Shown: in pieces, positions 54,841 through 63,887 of the stretch
How the letters are laid out: every line of letters begins with the position of its first letter
Numbering within the stretch: position 1 is the stretch's first letter
Assembly (NCBI RefSeq): GCF_038443385.1
Contig: NZ_CP151726.1
Span: 8,246,001 to 8,310,000 of the forward strand
Direction of reading: 5' to 3'
Length of the DNA: 64,000 bases
DNA from: Stieleria varia
GTDB lineage: Bacteria > Planctomycetota > Planctomycetia > Pirellulales > Pirellulaceae
The notes under the pieces: model-generated
Told to the model about the DNA's origin: nothing
Databases searched by the model: none
Seen by the model: only the letters and a program-made list of their open reading frames with translations
Program-made: the position numbers and the translations under genes

Positions 54841-55434
54841 ATGACTGACGTTCAACCCGCCGAATCGACTTCCACCAACCTGCTGGAGCGGTTGATCGTA
54901 CGAGACTCCCAGGCATGGGGTCGGTTCGCGGCGATCTACACGCCGCTGGTGTTTCGCTGGGCCAAAGGAAGCGGGCTGCAGTCGGCGGATGTCGCGGATG
55001 TCACTCAAGACGTTTTTCGCGTGGTTGCGACCAAGTTGCAATCTTTTGAGCGGACCACATCCAAACAGGGATCGTTCCGCAGATGGCTATGGGGAATCAC
55101 GCGAAACATCCTGCGTCAACACTTTGATGCCAACTCCAAGACCGCGCAAGGCACCGGCGGTACGACAGCCCACCGATTGATCACTGCTGTCCCCGACTAC
55201 CTGGAATCCGACGAACCGCCACACGATGCAGATGCGGAAAAGAGCTTGGTTCATCGAGCCCTCAAAGCGATCGAAGGTGACTTTCAGCCGCACACCTGGA
55301 AAGCCTTTTGGCGAATGACGGTTGAACAGCAATCCGCCAACGAAATTGCGGATTCCTTGGGAATGACTCCTCGGGCAGTGCGACAAGCCAAGTATCGAGT
55401 GTTGAGCCGCTTGCGTGAAGAATTACTACAGTGA
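54841..55434 (+). CDS. ECF RNA polymerase sigma factor
   Basis: A 197-residue sigma-70 of the extracytoplasmic-function type. Region 2 spans about 15-90 (LVFRWAKGSGLQSADVADVTQDVFRVV, FRRWLWGITRN) and region 4 about 135-195 (TVEQQSANEIADSLGMTPRAVRQAKYRVLSRLREEL). Between them is an acidic linker. Its stop codon overlaps the GTG start of a Ser/Thr kinase. In Planctomycetes such sigma factors are often controlled by the neighbouring Hanks-type kinase rather than by a classical anti-sigma factor, and no anti-sigma gene is visible here. Confidence 0.92.
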   Translation: MTDVQPAESTSTNLLERLIVRDSQAWGRFAAIYTPLVFRWAKGSGLQSADVADVTQDVFRVVATKLQSFERTTSKQGSFRRWLWGITRNILRQHFDANSKTAQGTGGTTAHRLITAVPDYLESDEPPHDADAEKSLVHRALKAIEGDFQPHTWKAFWRMTVEQQSANEIADSLGMTPRAVRQAKYRVLSRLREELLQ

Positions 55435-58400
55435 TTTCACCGGACGATCCTATCGAACCGCCAGACCGCACGGACGATGAATTCGATTTCACCGCGTTGG
55501 ACGAACTTGATGCGATCGCTGCATACATAGGACACGATAAACCGAAACCGAATTCCCACACGGATGAGTTGGACGAGTTGATTCAGCGTGTCAAAGACAT
55601 CGCTCACGAAGCACAGTTTCCGGTCGCAGCGGATTTGCATCAGCCAGTGTCGCCACCATTGTTGATCAATGAATACGAGCTATTGGGGAAACTTGGCTGC
55701 GGAGGGATGGGGACGGTATTCAAAGCACGACACTGCCGCCTAGATCGGTTCGTCGCGCTGAAAATCCTGTCATCACATCGCTTTCATCGTGCGGATTCCG
55801 TGAATCGTTTTCGGAATGAAGTGCGTGCAGCCGGCAGGCTCAACCATCCGAACATTGTCGCCGCACTCGACGCGGGCGAATACGACGGCTTTTGTTACTT
55901 GGCGATGGAGTTGGTGGAGGGAGCTGATCTGTCGGCCATCGTAAGACATCACGGACCACTGCCTCAGAGCGATGCGTGTGAGATCATACGCCAAGCCGCC
56001 ACTGGTTTAAGTGAATCGTATGCTCAAGACATCGTGCACCGTGACATCAAGCCATCCAATCTGATGCTGACACGTGACCGAACCGGCGAGCCGATCATCA
56101 AGATCCTGGACATGGGACTAGCTCTGATGATCGATGCGGTTGCGGAAGGAGAACAACTGACGGCGACCGGACAATTGATGGGAACCGTGGACTTCATGGC
56201 CCCTGAACAGTGCGATGACAGCCACGGGGTCGACATTCGAGCAGACATCTACGCGCTCGGAGCCACATTGCACTGTCTGCTGACAGGCGTGCCTCCACAC
56301 AATCATCCATCACAGGATTCGATGGTTAAGCGATTGCTTACCATCACCAGCAAACCCGCACCATTGGTCAGTGAGTTGCGAACGGATCTATCGGATGACT
56401 TGGTCGAACTCGTTGCCCAACTGCTGAGCAATGATCCGGACAATCGTCCTGCGACTCCCGGCGAAGTGATCCGCAGGATTCAGCCGCTGTGCAACGGACA
56501 CCAGTTGCAGGCACTCCTTGCCGCTTTGCCCGACGTCGAACTGGAACCGCTGGAGAAAGCTGATCGGGCGCTGACGCACTGGGCCAGTGAGACGATCAAC
56601 TCTCAACCCTCTCACCAATTTCTAACTTCGTCAGGTTCATCAAAAGAAATTTCACACAATACGGAGCCTGTAGAAACATCGGCCGGTTCGGCGACGATAG
56701 GCCAGCCAGAACGCAGCACTCGCCGGAGTTGGAAATCGGTCGCCATTTCACTCTTCGTACTCGGCGTGTCGCTGACGGCCGCGGGTTGGTGGCAAAACAT
56801 CAACACACCTGAACGAGAGCCTGCCAGCCCATCGCCAGGATCGCACCGTGCGTCCACTGAAGAGAGCACAGCAGGCAGTTCACTTGACAGCACCGCATCG
56901 CCAAAGCTAACCCCACAGCCGCGTTCGGCGTTTGACGCACCGGCGGGCTTGGTGGCCTACTGGCCGCTGGATGACTCCCACGAAAACGCGTTCCGGGATC
57001 GTTCCGGAAATGGGCTTGATGGCGTCCCTACCGTCCCCTCAAGCGAATTGAGCGGCAGTTCAGCGCCAATGATTGGCACCCGACTGTCTGCCCAGCTTCG
57101 ATCGCCAGCACCTCTGGCCCTGATTCCGCATCACGCTTCCTTTGATACCGAAGAACTCACCGTCTCCTTTTGGCTCAAGACCCCAAGGGCCAAACTGACC
57201 GAAAACATCAAGTTGATTCAAAAGCGAAGTGAGTCAGCGGGATTTGCCATTTCGCTGTTGTCAACGGATTCATCTCAAGCAGGCAGAGTGATCGTCAATC
57301 TGTTCAGCGATGATCAGCATATCCCTGCGATTCGCTCCCGCCGCATGATTGCCGACGGCTCGTGGCACCACCTCGCCTTCACATTATCCCCATCCCAATC
57401 AAGCATTTTTGTGGATGGCGTGATCGACACGACGGCGGACACCCCGCACGCCATTCTTAGCAATTCGGATCAAATGATTGTCGGCTCCATCAACGGCACC
57501 ACGACGAAAGGCATGATCGATGAGATCTGCATTTTTTCTCGTGCGATGGGAGTCGAAGAAATCCGCGGATTGAGCCAGTGGCGAACCTCACCCCTGCCGC
57601 TGCTGGCCCCTCAATCAGCAGCACAAACCCGCAAGATCCAGACCGCATGGAGCCATCACTGCAACCTGCCGCAGGAATACGTCAATTCCCTGGGGATGAA
57701 ACTACGTCTTATTCCACCCGGTGAATTTGGAATGGGATCAACACAAGACGAGATCGATGAACTGGCGTCGTGGGACAAACGTGAAACGAAACGAGACGAT
57801 TACCAAGCCGAAGCGCCACTGCATCGCGTACGGATCAGTCAGCCATTCTATCTCGGCACCATGGAAGTCACTCGAGGTCAGTATCAAGCGGTCACCGGCA
57901 AGCGTCCTTCGCACCACGCCAACAACGATCCGTCATCAAACAATTTCGATCCCGAATCGATGCCAATCGAAAGTGTCAGCTGGTTCGACGCAGCCGCTTT
58001 CTGCAATGCACTCAGCCAAGCGGAAGGGCTCTCGCCGAGCTACGAAATCCGTGAAGAGGTGGTCTGGCCGATACCGAATAGCACCGGGTATCGACTGCCC
58101 ACCGAAGCACAGTGGGAGTACTGCTGTCGCGCGGGAACAGAAACGCCCTGGTCGCACCCGGTCGATGAATTCGAGCAATTCGATTGGTCGATCTCTGCCA
58201 CCAAACGCCCCCAACCCACTGGAAGCTTGAAACCCAATCCGTTCGGATTGTACGACATGCACGGCAACGTGTTTGAGTGGTGCCAAGACTGGTACGCCGC
58301 TGACTATTACGCCGAACTTGATGCGAACGTCACACTGGACCCGCAAGGACCGCCGACGGGCACACGCCGTGTTTATCGAGGCGGCAGTTACTGGCAACGT

Positions 58401-58523
58401 CGGACCATTTCCCGCAGCGCCTGTCGAGGAAATCACTTCCCAGCATTCACCCACAAAGAACACGGCATGCGAGTGCTGTTGCCGGTTTCCGCTCAAATCG
58501 CGCCCCTTGTCGATCATCAATAA
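55431..58523 (+). CDS. Ser/Thr protein kinase with LamG and FGE-like domains
   Basis: 1030 residues. The N-terminal kinase (about 78-345) has GCGGMGTVF, Lys in VALKIL, HRDIKPSN and the metal loop as DMG instead of DFG (KILDMGLAL). Linker and one membrane helix near 435-455 (VAISLFVLGVSLTAAGWW). A LamG-like sandwich spans about 505-715 (GLVAYWPLDDSHENAF, SWHHLAFTL). The C-terminal SUMF1/FGE-like domain is about 740-1025 (GEFGMGSTQDEIDEL, LPTEAQWEYCCRAG, GNVFEWCQDW, RGGSYW). It lacks the cysteine pair of real formylglycine-generating enzyme near its end, so it is a binding domain. A cytoplasmic kinase fused to an extracytoplasmic sensor. Overlaps the ECF sigma gene by four bases (GTGA). Confidence 0.92.
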   Translation: MISPDDPIEPPDRTDDEFDFTALDELDAIAAYIGHDKPKPNSHTDELDELIQRVKDIAHEAQFPVAADLHQPVSPPLLINEYELLGKLGCGGMGTVFKARHCRLDRFVALKILSSHRFHRADSVNRFRNEVRAAGRLNHPNIVAALDAGEYDGFCYLAMELVEGADLSAIVRHHGPLPQSDACEIIRQAATGLSESYAQDIVHRDIKPSNLMLTRDRTGEPIIKILDMGLALMIDAVAEGEQLTATGQLMGTVDFMAPEQCDDSHGVDIRADIYALGATLHCLLTGVPPHNHPSQDSMVKRLLTITSKPAPLVSELRTDLSDDLVELVAQLLSNDPDNRPATPGEVIRRIQPLCNGHQLQALLAALPDVELEPLEKADRALTHWASETINSQPSHQFLTSSGSSKEISHNTEPVETSAGSATIGQPERSTRRSWKSVAISLFVLGVSLTAAGWWQNINTPEREPASPSPGSHRASTEESTAGSSLDSTASPKLTPQPRSAFDAPAGLVAYWPLDDSHENAFRDRSGNGLDGVPTVPSSELSGSSAPMIGTRLSAQLRSPAPLALIPHHASFDTEELTVSFWLKTPRAKLTENIKLIQKRSESAGFAISLLSTDSSQAGRVIVNLFSDDQHIPAIRSRRMIADGSWHHLAFTLSPSQSSIFVDGVIDTTADTPHAILSNSDQMIVGSINGTTTKGMIDEICIFSRAMGVEEIRGLSQWRTSPLPLLAPQSAAQTRKIQTAWSHHCNLPQEYVNSLGMKLRLIPPGEFGMGSTQDEIDELASWDKRETKRDDYQAEAPLHRVRISQPFYLGTMEVTRGQYQAVTGKRPSHHANNDPSSNNFDPESMPIESVSWFDAAAFCNALSQAEGLSPSYEIREEVVWPIPNSTGYRLPTEAQWEYCCRAGTETPWSHPVDEFEQFDWSISATKRPQPTGSLKPNPFGLYDMHGNVFEWCQDWYAADYYAELDANVTLDPQGPPTGTRRVYRGGSYWQRRTISRSACRGNHFPAFTHKEHGMRVLLPVSAQIAPLVDHQ

Positions 58524-58660
58524 ACGTCGACTAAACTAAAAATCGTGAACCTTGCCAACACGAATCCACTCCTGATCGCAGCGGGGTAACCTGCGGGTGA
58601 TGTCCACCAGAGCAACATCACCCATTGACGATCTGCCCCCTATCTGCCTACGATGAAATC

Positions 58661-58732
58661 ATGACTTTCATTCTCGACATCCTACTACTCCTATTGCAAA
58701 ACGCCTCTGCGGCGGGAGATGAGGGTGTGTAG
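58661..58732 (+). CDS. leucine leader peptide (candidate leu attenuator)
   Basis: A 23-codon ORF, ATG 58661 to TAG 58730-58732, lying 101 bases before leuA. It encodes ILDILLLLL: five consecutive leucine codons (CTA CTA CTC CTA TTG) and six of 23 residues leucine, with CTA otherwise rare-looking in neighbouring genes. A terminator hairpin with T-run follows 38 bases later, before the leuA start. This is the arrangement of the enterobacterial leuL attenuator. The ribosome site is weak. No antiterminator was assigned by eye, although a GCGG at 58709 could compete for CCGC at 58736. Confidence 0.7.
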   Translation: MTFILDILLLLLQNASAAGDEGV

Positions 58733-58735
58733 AGA

Positions 58736-58750
58736 CCGCTAAAACAGCGG
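58736..58750 (+). promoter_or_regulatory. small hairpin between leader peptide and terminator
   Basis: CCGCT (58736-58740) pairs with AGCGG (58746-58750) around AAAAC. The CCGC could instead pair with GCGG at 58709-58712 inside the leader ORF, giving the mutually exclusive structures an attenuator needs. Confidence 0.5.
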
Positions 58751-58770
58751 ATTTGACCAAGACACAACAA

Positions 58771-58801
58771 ACCCGAGTCCCCGTGGACTCGGGTTTTTTT
58801 T
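58771..58801 (+). terminator. intrinsic terminator upstream of leuA
   Basis: A perfect 10-bp stem, ACCCGAGTCC with GGACTCGGGT, a 4-base loop (CCGT) and eight T residues (58794-58801). It is the best intrinsic terminator in the window. It lies between the Leu-rich leader ORF and the leuA ATG at 58834, where it would stop transcription when leucine is plentiful. It might instead simply terminate the upstream kinase transcript. Confidence 0.9.
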
Positions 58802-58833
58802 ATGCTTTTACTTCACCACCATTCACAGTTTTG

Positions 58834-60408
58834 ATGGCCATGCCGGAAACCGCCCCCGTCCCCAACGATTCCGTGACCGAAACACCTCCCCAGCCGACGC
58901 GACAAATCCGCATTTTTGACACCACGCTGCGCGACGGCGAACAATCGCCCGGTGCCAGCATGAACTTGGCCGAAAAGCTGGAGGTCGCACAGAGTCTCGC
59001 GGACTTGGGTGTGGACATCATCGAAGCCGGTTTCCCGATCGCTTCTCCGGGTGACTTTGAAGCCGTCCAGCAGATCGCTCGCACCATCAAAGGCTCAACC
59101 ATCTGTGGATTGGCCCGCTGCAACGACAAAGACATCGACGCGGCTGGTAAAGCCGTCGGGCCCGCAGAAAGCTCCCGCATCCACGTGTTCTTGGCCACCA
59201 GCGCCATCCATCGCGAGTTCAAACTCCGAATGACAACCGACGAAATCGTGCGGCGTGCCGTTGCCGGTGTTCAACGCGCGGTCTCCTTATGCGACGACGT
59301 CGAGTTTTCACCGGAAGACGCTTGTCGCACCGAACATGATTTTCTCTGCCGAGTCGTCGAAGCCGCGATCGATGCGGGGGCGACCACGATCAACGTCCCC
59401 GATACCGTGGGCTACGTCACGCCGGAGGAAGTTTTCAAGATCTTTGACATGCTCCGCAATCGCGTGCCCAATATCGACAAAGCCGTCTTGAGCACACACT
59501 GCCACGACGACTTGGGCATGGCCGTCGCCAACAGCTTGGCCGCTGTTGCCGCCGGGGCAGGGCAGATCGAATGCACGATCAACGGAATCGGCGAACGCGC
59601 GGGCAACGCGGCGTTGGAGGAAGTCGTGATGGCGATGAAAACTCGCAGCGACTTTTATCACTGCCAAACTCGCATCGATACCAAACGCTTGGTACCGATC
59701 AGCCGTTTGGTCAGTTCCACCACCGGCATCAATGTGCAACGCAATAAAGCCATCGTCGGCCGCAACGCGTTTGCGCACGAGTCCGGGATCCACCAAGACG
59801 GCATGCTGAAAGAACGCAGCACGTACGAGATCATGTCGCCAGAGGACGTCGGCGTTGCCAAGACCGATTTGGTGCTGGGAAAACACAGCGGACGCGCCGC
59901 CTTGGCCGACCGCGCCCAGTCGCTCGGCTACCACTTGGACGCCGAACAACTGCAAACCGTCTTTGACCAGTTCAAGATCTTGGCGGATAAGAAAAAAGAG
60001 ATCTACGACGGCGACATCATCGCATTGATCCGCCAAGAAATCCGCGCCGACACCGAACAGGGTTGGAAGCTGATCGATTACGTGGTCACCAGTGGCAAAA
60101 ACATCACTCCCGAAGTCCAAATGACGCTCCGCAAAGGAGACAATGAACAGTCCGTGAAAGTGGCCCAGGGCGATGGCCCCATCGACGCCGCATTTTGGGC
60201 CGTCGAAAAAATCACGGGCGTCGAAGTCGTCTGTAAAGATTTCCGAGTACATAGCGCCACGCTGGGACGCGACGCGATCGGCGAAGTCAATTTGGAAGTC
60301 GAGCACAAAGGCCAGCTGTATCGCGGAGTCGGCCTCAGCACGGATAGTGTCGAAAGCACCATCCTGGCCATGTTGAACGCGATCAACCAAATCGAGAATC
60401 GTTCGTAG
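58834..60408 (+). CDS. leuA: 2-isopropylmalate synthase
   Basis: 524 residues from ATG 58834; the frame upstream runs through the terminator and is not coding. It catalyses the first step of leucine synthesis, acetyl-CoA plus 2-oxoisovalerate to 2-isopropylmalate. The catalytic TIM barrel shows [28 protein letters not shown], the metal-binding [18 protein letters not shown] and [33 protein letters not shown] follows, and a C-terminal LeuA allosteric domain (about 395-520; [26 protein letters not shown]) binds leucine for feedback inhibition. No other leu gene follows. Confidence 0.97.
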   Translation: MAMPETAPVPNDSVTETPPQPTRQIRIFDTTLRDGEQSPGASMNLAEKLEVAQSLADLGVDIIEAGFPIASPGDFEAVQQIARTIKGSTICGLARCNDKDIDAAGKAVGPAESSRIHVFLATSAIHREFKLRMTTDEIVRRAVAGVQRAVSLCDDVEFSPEDACRTEHDFLCRVVEAAIDAGATTINVPDTVGYVTPEEVFKIFDMLRNRVPNIDKAVLSTHCHDDLGMAVANSLAAVAAGAGQIECTINGIGERAGNAALEEVVMAMKTRSDFYHCQTRIDTKRLVPISRLVSSTTGINVQRNKAIVGRNAFAHESGIHQDGMLKERSTYEIMSPEDVGVAKTDLVLGKHSGRAALADRAQSLGYHLDAEQLQTVFDQFKILADKKKEIYDGDIIALIRQEIRADTEQGWKLIDYVVTSGKNITPEVQMTLRKGDNEQSVKVAQGDGPIDAAFWAVEKITGVEVVCKDFRVHSATLGRDAIGEVNLEVEHKGQLYRGVGLSTDSVESTILAMLNAINQIENRS

Positions 60409-60459
60409 CCCCCGTATCTTCCGCCAACCGCTGAACAATCAACCACGAGCGAACCCAAA

Positions 60460-60726
60460 ATGACTCAGCCCACCGATTCTCTCGACAACTCCAAATTGGT
60501 AACCGTCGCCGAACGTGCCGACGAAATGAGCGCGACCATTCTGGTGTCGGTACTGGCCGACGAAGGCATTCGGGCGATCGCGACGGGAGGATTCACCTCT
60601 GGTTTTCGAGCCGAGGCACCAGGGATGGTGCAGGTCAAAACGTTTGAAGCCGATGCCGCTCTCGCCAGAGAGATCATCGCCGAAATCAAGATGCTGCCAT
60701 CTGATGAAATGGCGGATGAAACGTGA
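60460..60726 (+). CDS. DUF2007-type small protein
   Basis: An 88-residue cytoplasmic protein 50 bases after leuA. LVTVAERADEMSATILVSVLADEGIRA, VQVKTFEADAALAREIIAEI is the pattern of DUF2007 (putative signal-transducing protein), a ferredoxin-like fold in which short proteins of about 70-90 residues are usual. Its function is unknown. It may be co-transcribed with leuA. Confidence 0.75.
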   Translation: MTQPTDSLDNSKLVTVAERADEMSATILVSVLADEGIRAIATGGFTSGFRAEAPGMVQVKTFEADAALAREIIAEIKMLPSDEMADET

Positions 60727-60809
60727 ACAGCCGATACGGCGACTGTACACGGCCGATGTGATTTCCGTTTATGCTGGTGGCTCCCTCCTCAAACCAAGGT
60801 TGCCCCACC

Positions 60810-61856
60810 ATGAACCTCAGCTACCACTTCGCGTTCAAACTTGCTCTTGCCTGCATGACCGCCCTGTCGTCGCCTTCAGTGCTGTCGGCAGTGGAACCGA
60901 CAACGGCAGAATCGCCTGACCAACCGACAAGTCAACCGCGTTTGATTTCCGTCAAACGCATCTGGGACAAAGCTCCTCACAACGCGTTCACGGACCTGCT
61001 GCATCACAAAGGAAAGTGGTACTGCGTGTTCCGCGAAGGCAGCCGACACGTTTCACCCGACGGCTCCATTCGTGTACTCGTCTCTGATGACGGTGACAAC
61101 TGGACTTCGCTCGCCTTGGTCACGGATCCGACAGAGGACCTGCGAGACGCTAAGATATGCGTGACGCCAAACGGAGAACTGATGCTCAATGGCGCAGGAA
61201 TGCAGGCTGATCAGCCGGTGCGATACCATTCCATGGTGTGGTTCTCCAAAGACGATGGCAAGACATGGAGCAAAGGTGAACGTATCGGCGACCCGGGATT
61301 CTGGCTGTGGCGTGCAACTTGGCACGAGGGTCATTGCTACACCATGGGCTACGACACCGATCGGGACCGCCAGAAACGAACGACGCGCTTCTACCGCAGT
61401 GACGACGGGCGTGACTATGTTTCATGGATCGATGAAGTGAACATCGACAAGGGTGTCGGCGAAGACACCATCCTATTCCTCCCCGATCAATCCGCGTTAT
61501 GCTTGTTTCGACATGAATCAGGCAGCCAAATGGCGTTCCTCGGCAAGTCAACGCCACCCTACCAACAGTGGACTTGGACGGAGATGAATCGGCGAATCGG
61601 TGGCCCGAACATGCTCAGGCTACCAGACAGCCGAATCCTCGCCGCGGTTCGACTTTATGATGGCCGCCAGCGAACCTCACTTTGCTGGGTCGACCCCGAT
61701 TCCGCAACGCTAGAGGAATGCTTGACGCTGCCCTCCGGTGGCGACACAAGCTATGCGGGCATGGTCTGGAAAGACGATTTGCTGTGGATCAGCTACTACT
61801 CGTCACACGAAGAAAAAACGTGCATCTATCTGGCCAAGGTCGCGTTTGACGGATGA
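60810..61856 (+). CDS. exported sialidase-like beta-propeller protein
   Basis: From ATG 60810 the protein begins with a signal peptide (FAFKLALACMTALSSPSVLSA). The rest is a six-bladed propeller with Asp-box motifs (SDDGDNWTS, SKDDGKTWSK, SDDGRDYVS) as in sialidases and related exo-hydrolases. Sialidase arginine-triad residues could not be assigned, so the actual substrate is open; many planctomycete members are of unknown activity. Length about 348 residues. It is followed by 140 bases without a gene. Confidence 0.78.
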   Translation: MNLSYHFAFKLALACMTALSSPSVLSAVEPTTAESPDQPTSQPRLISVKRIWDKAPHNAFTDLLHHKGKWYCVFREGSRHVSPDGSIRVLVSDDGDNWTSLALVTDPTEDLRDAKICVTPNGELMLNGAGMQADQPVRYHSMVWFSKDDGKTWSKGERIGDPGFWLWRATWHEGHCYTMGYDTDRDRQKRTTRFYRSDDGRDYVSWIDEVNIDKGVGEDTILFLPDQSALCLFRHESGSQMAFLGKSTPPYQQWTWTEMNRRIGGPNMLRLPDSRILAAVRLYDGRQRTSLCWVDPDSATLEECLTLPSGGDTSYAGMVWKDDLLWISYYSSHEEKTCIYLAKVAFDG

Positions 61857-62000
61857 GGGTCGCTGGTCGTCAAGTATCCGAAATCGCTGTGGGACAGATA
61901 GGACGAAGACGACAAAGGGGACCTACGGCATTCACTTTGACGCTGGCCCAAACTAAGCTTCCTACTTGGCGACACTCCGGACAACAAGGCATCTGTGCCG

Positions 62001-63887
62001 ATGGCGAACGATCAACGACACCCTGATGCCAAGACGCTCAAAGCGTTCGCGATCGGAAAGCTCGATGAACGAGAAATGCTGGTTGTCGGGCGTCACGTTT
62101 CCCAATGCGAACAGTGCGCCCAAGCCCTGGACACTCCCGTCCACGAGCGACTCGTCGACCAATTGAGGAATATCTCCTACGAATCATCGGTAGACAAAAA
62201 AGAGACACCCCCCGAGGCCTCACCGCCACGTTCTGCACAGGACTTGGCCGCATTGTTTGCCAAGCATTCCAACTATCGGCTGGAGAAACAGCTCGGCAGC
62301 GGTGGCATGGGCGCCGTCTATCTTGCCACTCATAAAAAGATGGGGCGATCGGTCGCCATCAAAGTCATCCGTGGGGATCTGGTCGCCGACAAACAAGCCA
62401 TCGCTCGATTTCATCAGGAAGTCCAATCCGCTGCACGGCTTTCTCATCGCAATGTTGTCACCGCGTACGATGCCGACCAAGTGGATGACATCCACTTTTT
62501 GGCAATGGAGTACATCGAAGGCGAATCGCTGGCCCAAACGATCGATCGAAAAGGTGCGTTGGGCGTAACACACAGTTGCAATTACATCTTGCAAGCCGCA
62601 CTTGGGATTCAGCACGCGTTTGAACAAGGCATGGTGCATCGTGACATCAAGCCAGCCAACCTGATGAAATCGACCAAGGGCGTGATCAAGGTCATGGACT
62701 TCGGCTTGGCTCGTGTCAACGATGGAAAGCATCAGTCCGAATTGACAGCCTCCGGTGTCGTGATGGGCACCGCCAGCTTCATTGCCCCCGAGCAAGCACG
62801 TGACTCACGTTTGGCAGACGTCCGCAGCGATCTGTACAGCCTAGGCTGCACCCTCTATTACCTACTCGCCGCACAACCACCCTTTGTCCGTGACGGCTAT
62901 GTGGAAACCGTCATCGCACATTGCACCGATCCCTTCCCAAGCATTCAACAGCAACGCCATGACGTTCCCGACGAAGTCGCCAGGATCATCAGCAAGTTGA
63001 CGGCCAAAGATCCAGATGCTCGCTATCAAACTCCCTCGGAATTAATGGCTGATCTGGCTCCTTTTGCCAAACCGACCAAATCAAACACTACGGAGACAAT
63101 CGCAGACGCTCAGCCTGTGTCGACTCCCATTTCGATCGTGACGCACGACACCGCGACTCCTCAATCGACGTCCAGACCTAATCGCCGCGCGGCGATGTTT
63201 GGCATTGCGGGTGTTCTTGCAGCGTCGCTCTTGGCAGCAGGCTACTTTGTCGTCGGCGGGGCAGGGCAGGGGAGCCATGATTCGCAAGGTGAGCGTCGCG
63301 CTGGAGAAAACCGTATCCACCCTGGGTCTGACGTCGCCCCCAACTCGACGAAGGTCCTGTTGGTGATCAGCGCTGATCGATTCTGGTACAGCGATTTGGG
63401 ACCGATTCGCGCACACCTGCAACAATCTGGGGTCCCGTTCACCATCACTGCCGATCGAGTTGGGATCGCCAACTTCAACCCCGATGATCGTGCCCCCGAT
63501 CGCACGACCGTCAACGTGCAACGCGACATCATCGACATCGTGGAAAACGACCTCGATGACTACACGGCCGTGGTGTTCATGGGAGACGGATACGATTCCT
63601 TTATCGCAACGGATGCGGTGGGCGCAGCGGTCAACAGACTGCTCCAATCCTTTCGCGCTCGAAAATGGATCGCTGCTATCGGAAAGGGAATGAACATCCC
63701 GATCTACCACGGCGCCTTTGACGGAGCCACTATCGCAGACTCACGCTGGATCGAGGTGAGCAACGCATCGCAACACCGAACCACAAGTGAACCCGTTGTG
63801 GTGGACAACAACGCCAAAGTCATTACGGGCAGCAGTTGGAACGATGTCGATGCTTTTTCCGATGCATTGATCACCAACTTGCGATGA
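62001..63887 (+). CDS. Ser/Thr kinase with zinc-finger N-terminus and degenerate DJ-1/PfpI domain
   Basis: A short zinc-finger-like start (about 5-45; GRHVSQCEQC, H-x3-C-x2-C, as in anti-sigma factors) leads into a Hanks-type kinase (about 90-350). It shows GSGGMGAVYLA, Lys in VAIKVI, HRDIKPANL, DFGLARV and APEQARDS, all intact. A membrane helix near 395-415 (MFGIAGVLAASLLAAGYFVVGG) places the C-terminal domain (about 445-628) outside the cytoplasm. That domain has a DJ-1/PfpI fold pattern (KVLLVISADRFWYSD, YTAVVFMGDGYDSF), but the nucleophile-elbow Cys is replaced (AAIGKGMNIPIYHG instead of A.CHG). It is likely a ligand-binding sensor. GTG at 61995 is an alternative start. Confidence 0.9.
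   Translation: MANDQRHPDAKTLKAFAIGKLDEREMLVVGRHVSQCEQCAQALDTPVHERLVDQLRNISYESSVDKKETPPEASPPRSAQDLAALFAKHSNYRLEKQLGSGGMGAVYLATHKKMGRSVAIKVIRGDLVADKQAIARFHQEVQSAARLSHRNVVTAYDADQVDDIHFLAMEYIEGESLAQTIDRKGALGVTHSCNYILQAALGIQHAFEQGMVHRDIKPANLMKSTKGVIKVMDFGLARVNDGKHQSELTASGVVMGTASFIAPEQARDSRLADVRSDLYSLGCTLYYLLAAQPPFVRDGYVETVIAHCTDPFPSIQQQRHDVPDEVARIISKLTAKDPDARYQTPSELMADLAPFAKPTKSNTTETIADAQPVSTPISIVTHDTATPQSTSRPNRRAAMFGIAGVLAASLLAAGYFVVGGAGQGSHDSQGERRAGENRIHPGSDVAPNSTKVLLVISADRFWYSDLGPIRAHLQQSGVPFTITADRVGIANFNPDDRAPDRTTVNVQRDIIDIVENDLDDYTAVVFMGDGYDSFIATDAVGAAVNRLLQSFRARKWIAAIGKGMNIPIYHGAFDGATIADSRWIEVSNASQHRTTSEPVVVDNNAKVITGSSWNDVDAFSDALITNLR

Noticed and set aside
57655-58523. FGE-like domain as the enzyme that activates the local sulfatases
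   Set aside because: The terminal region has RGGSYW and RSACRGNHF but not the paired catalytic cysteines of real FGE, and it is fused to a kinase receptor.
58753-58833. N-terminal extension of leuA
   Set aside because: It would translate the terminator hairpin and T-run; the ATG at 58834 gives the normal LeuA length and start.
59308-60438. 376-codon minus-strand ORF opposite leuA
   Set aside because: Antisense shadow of leuA, which is unambiguous.
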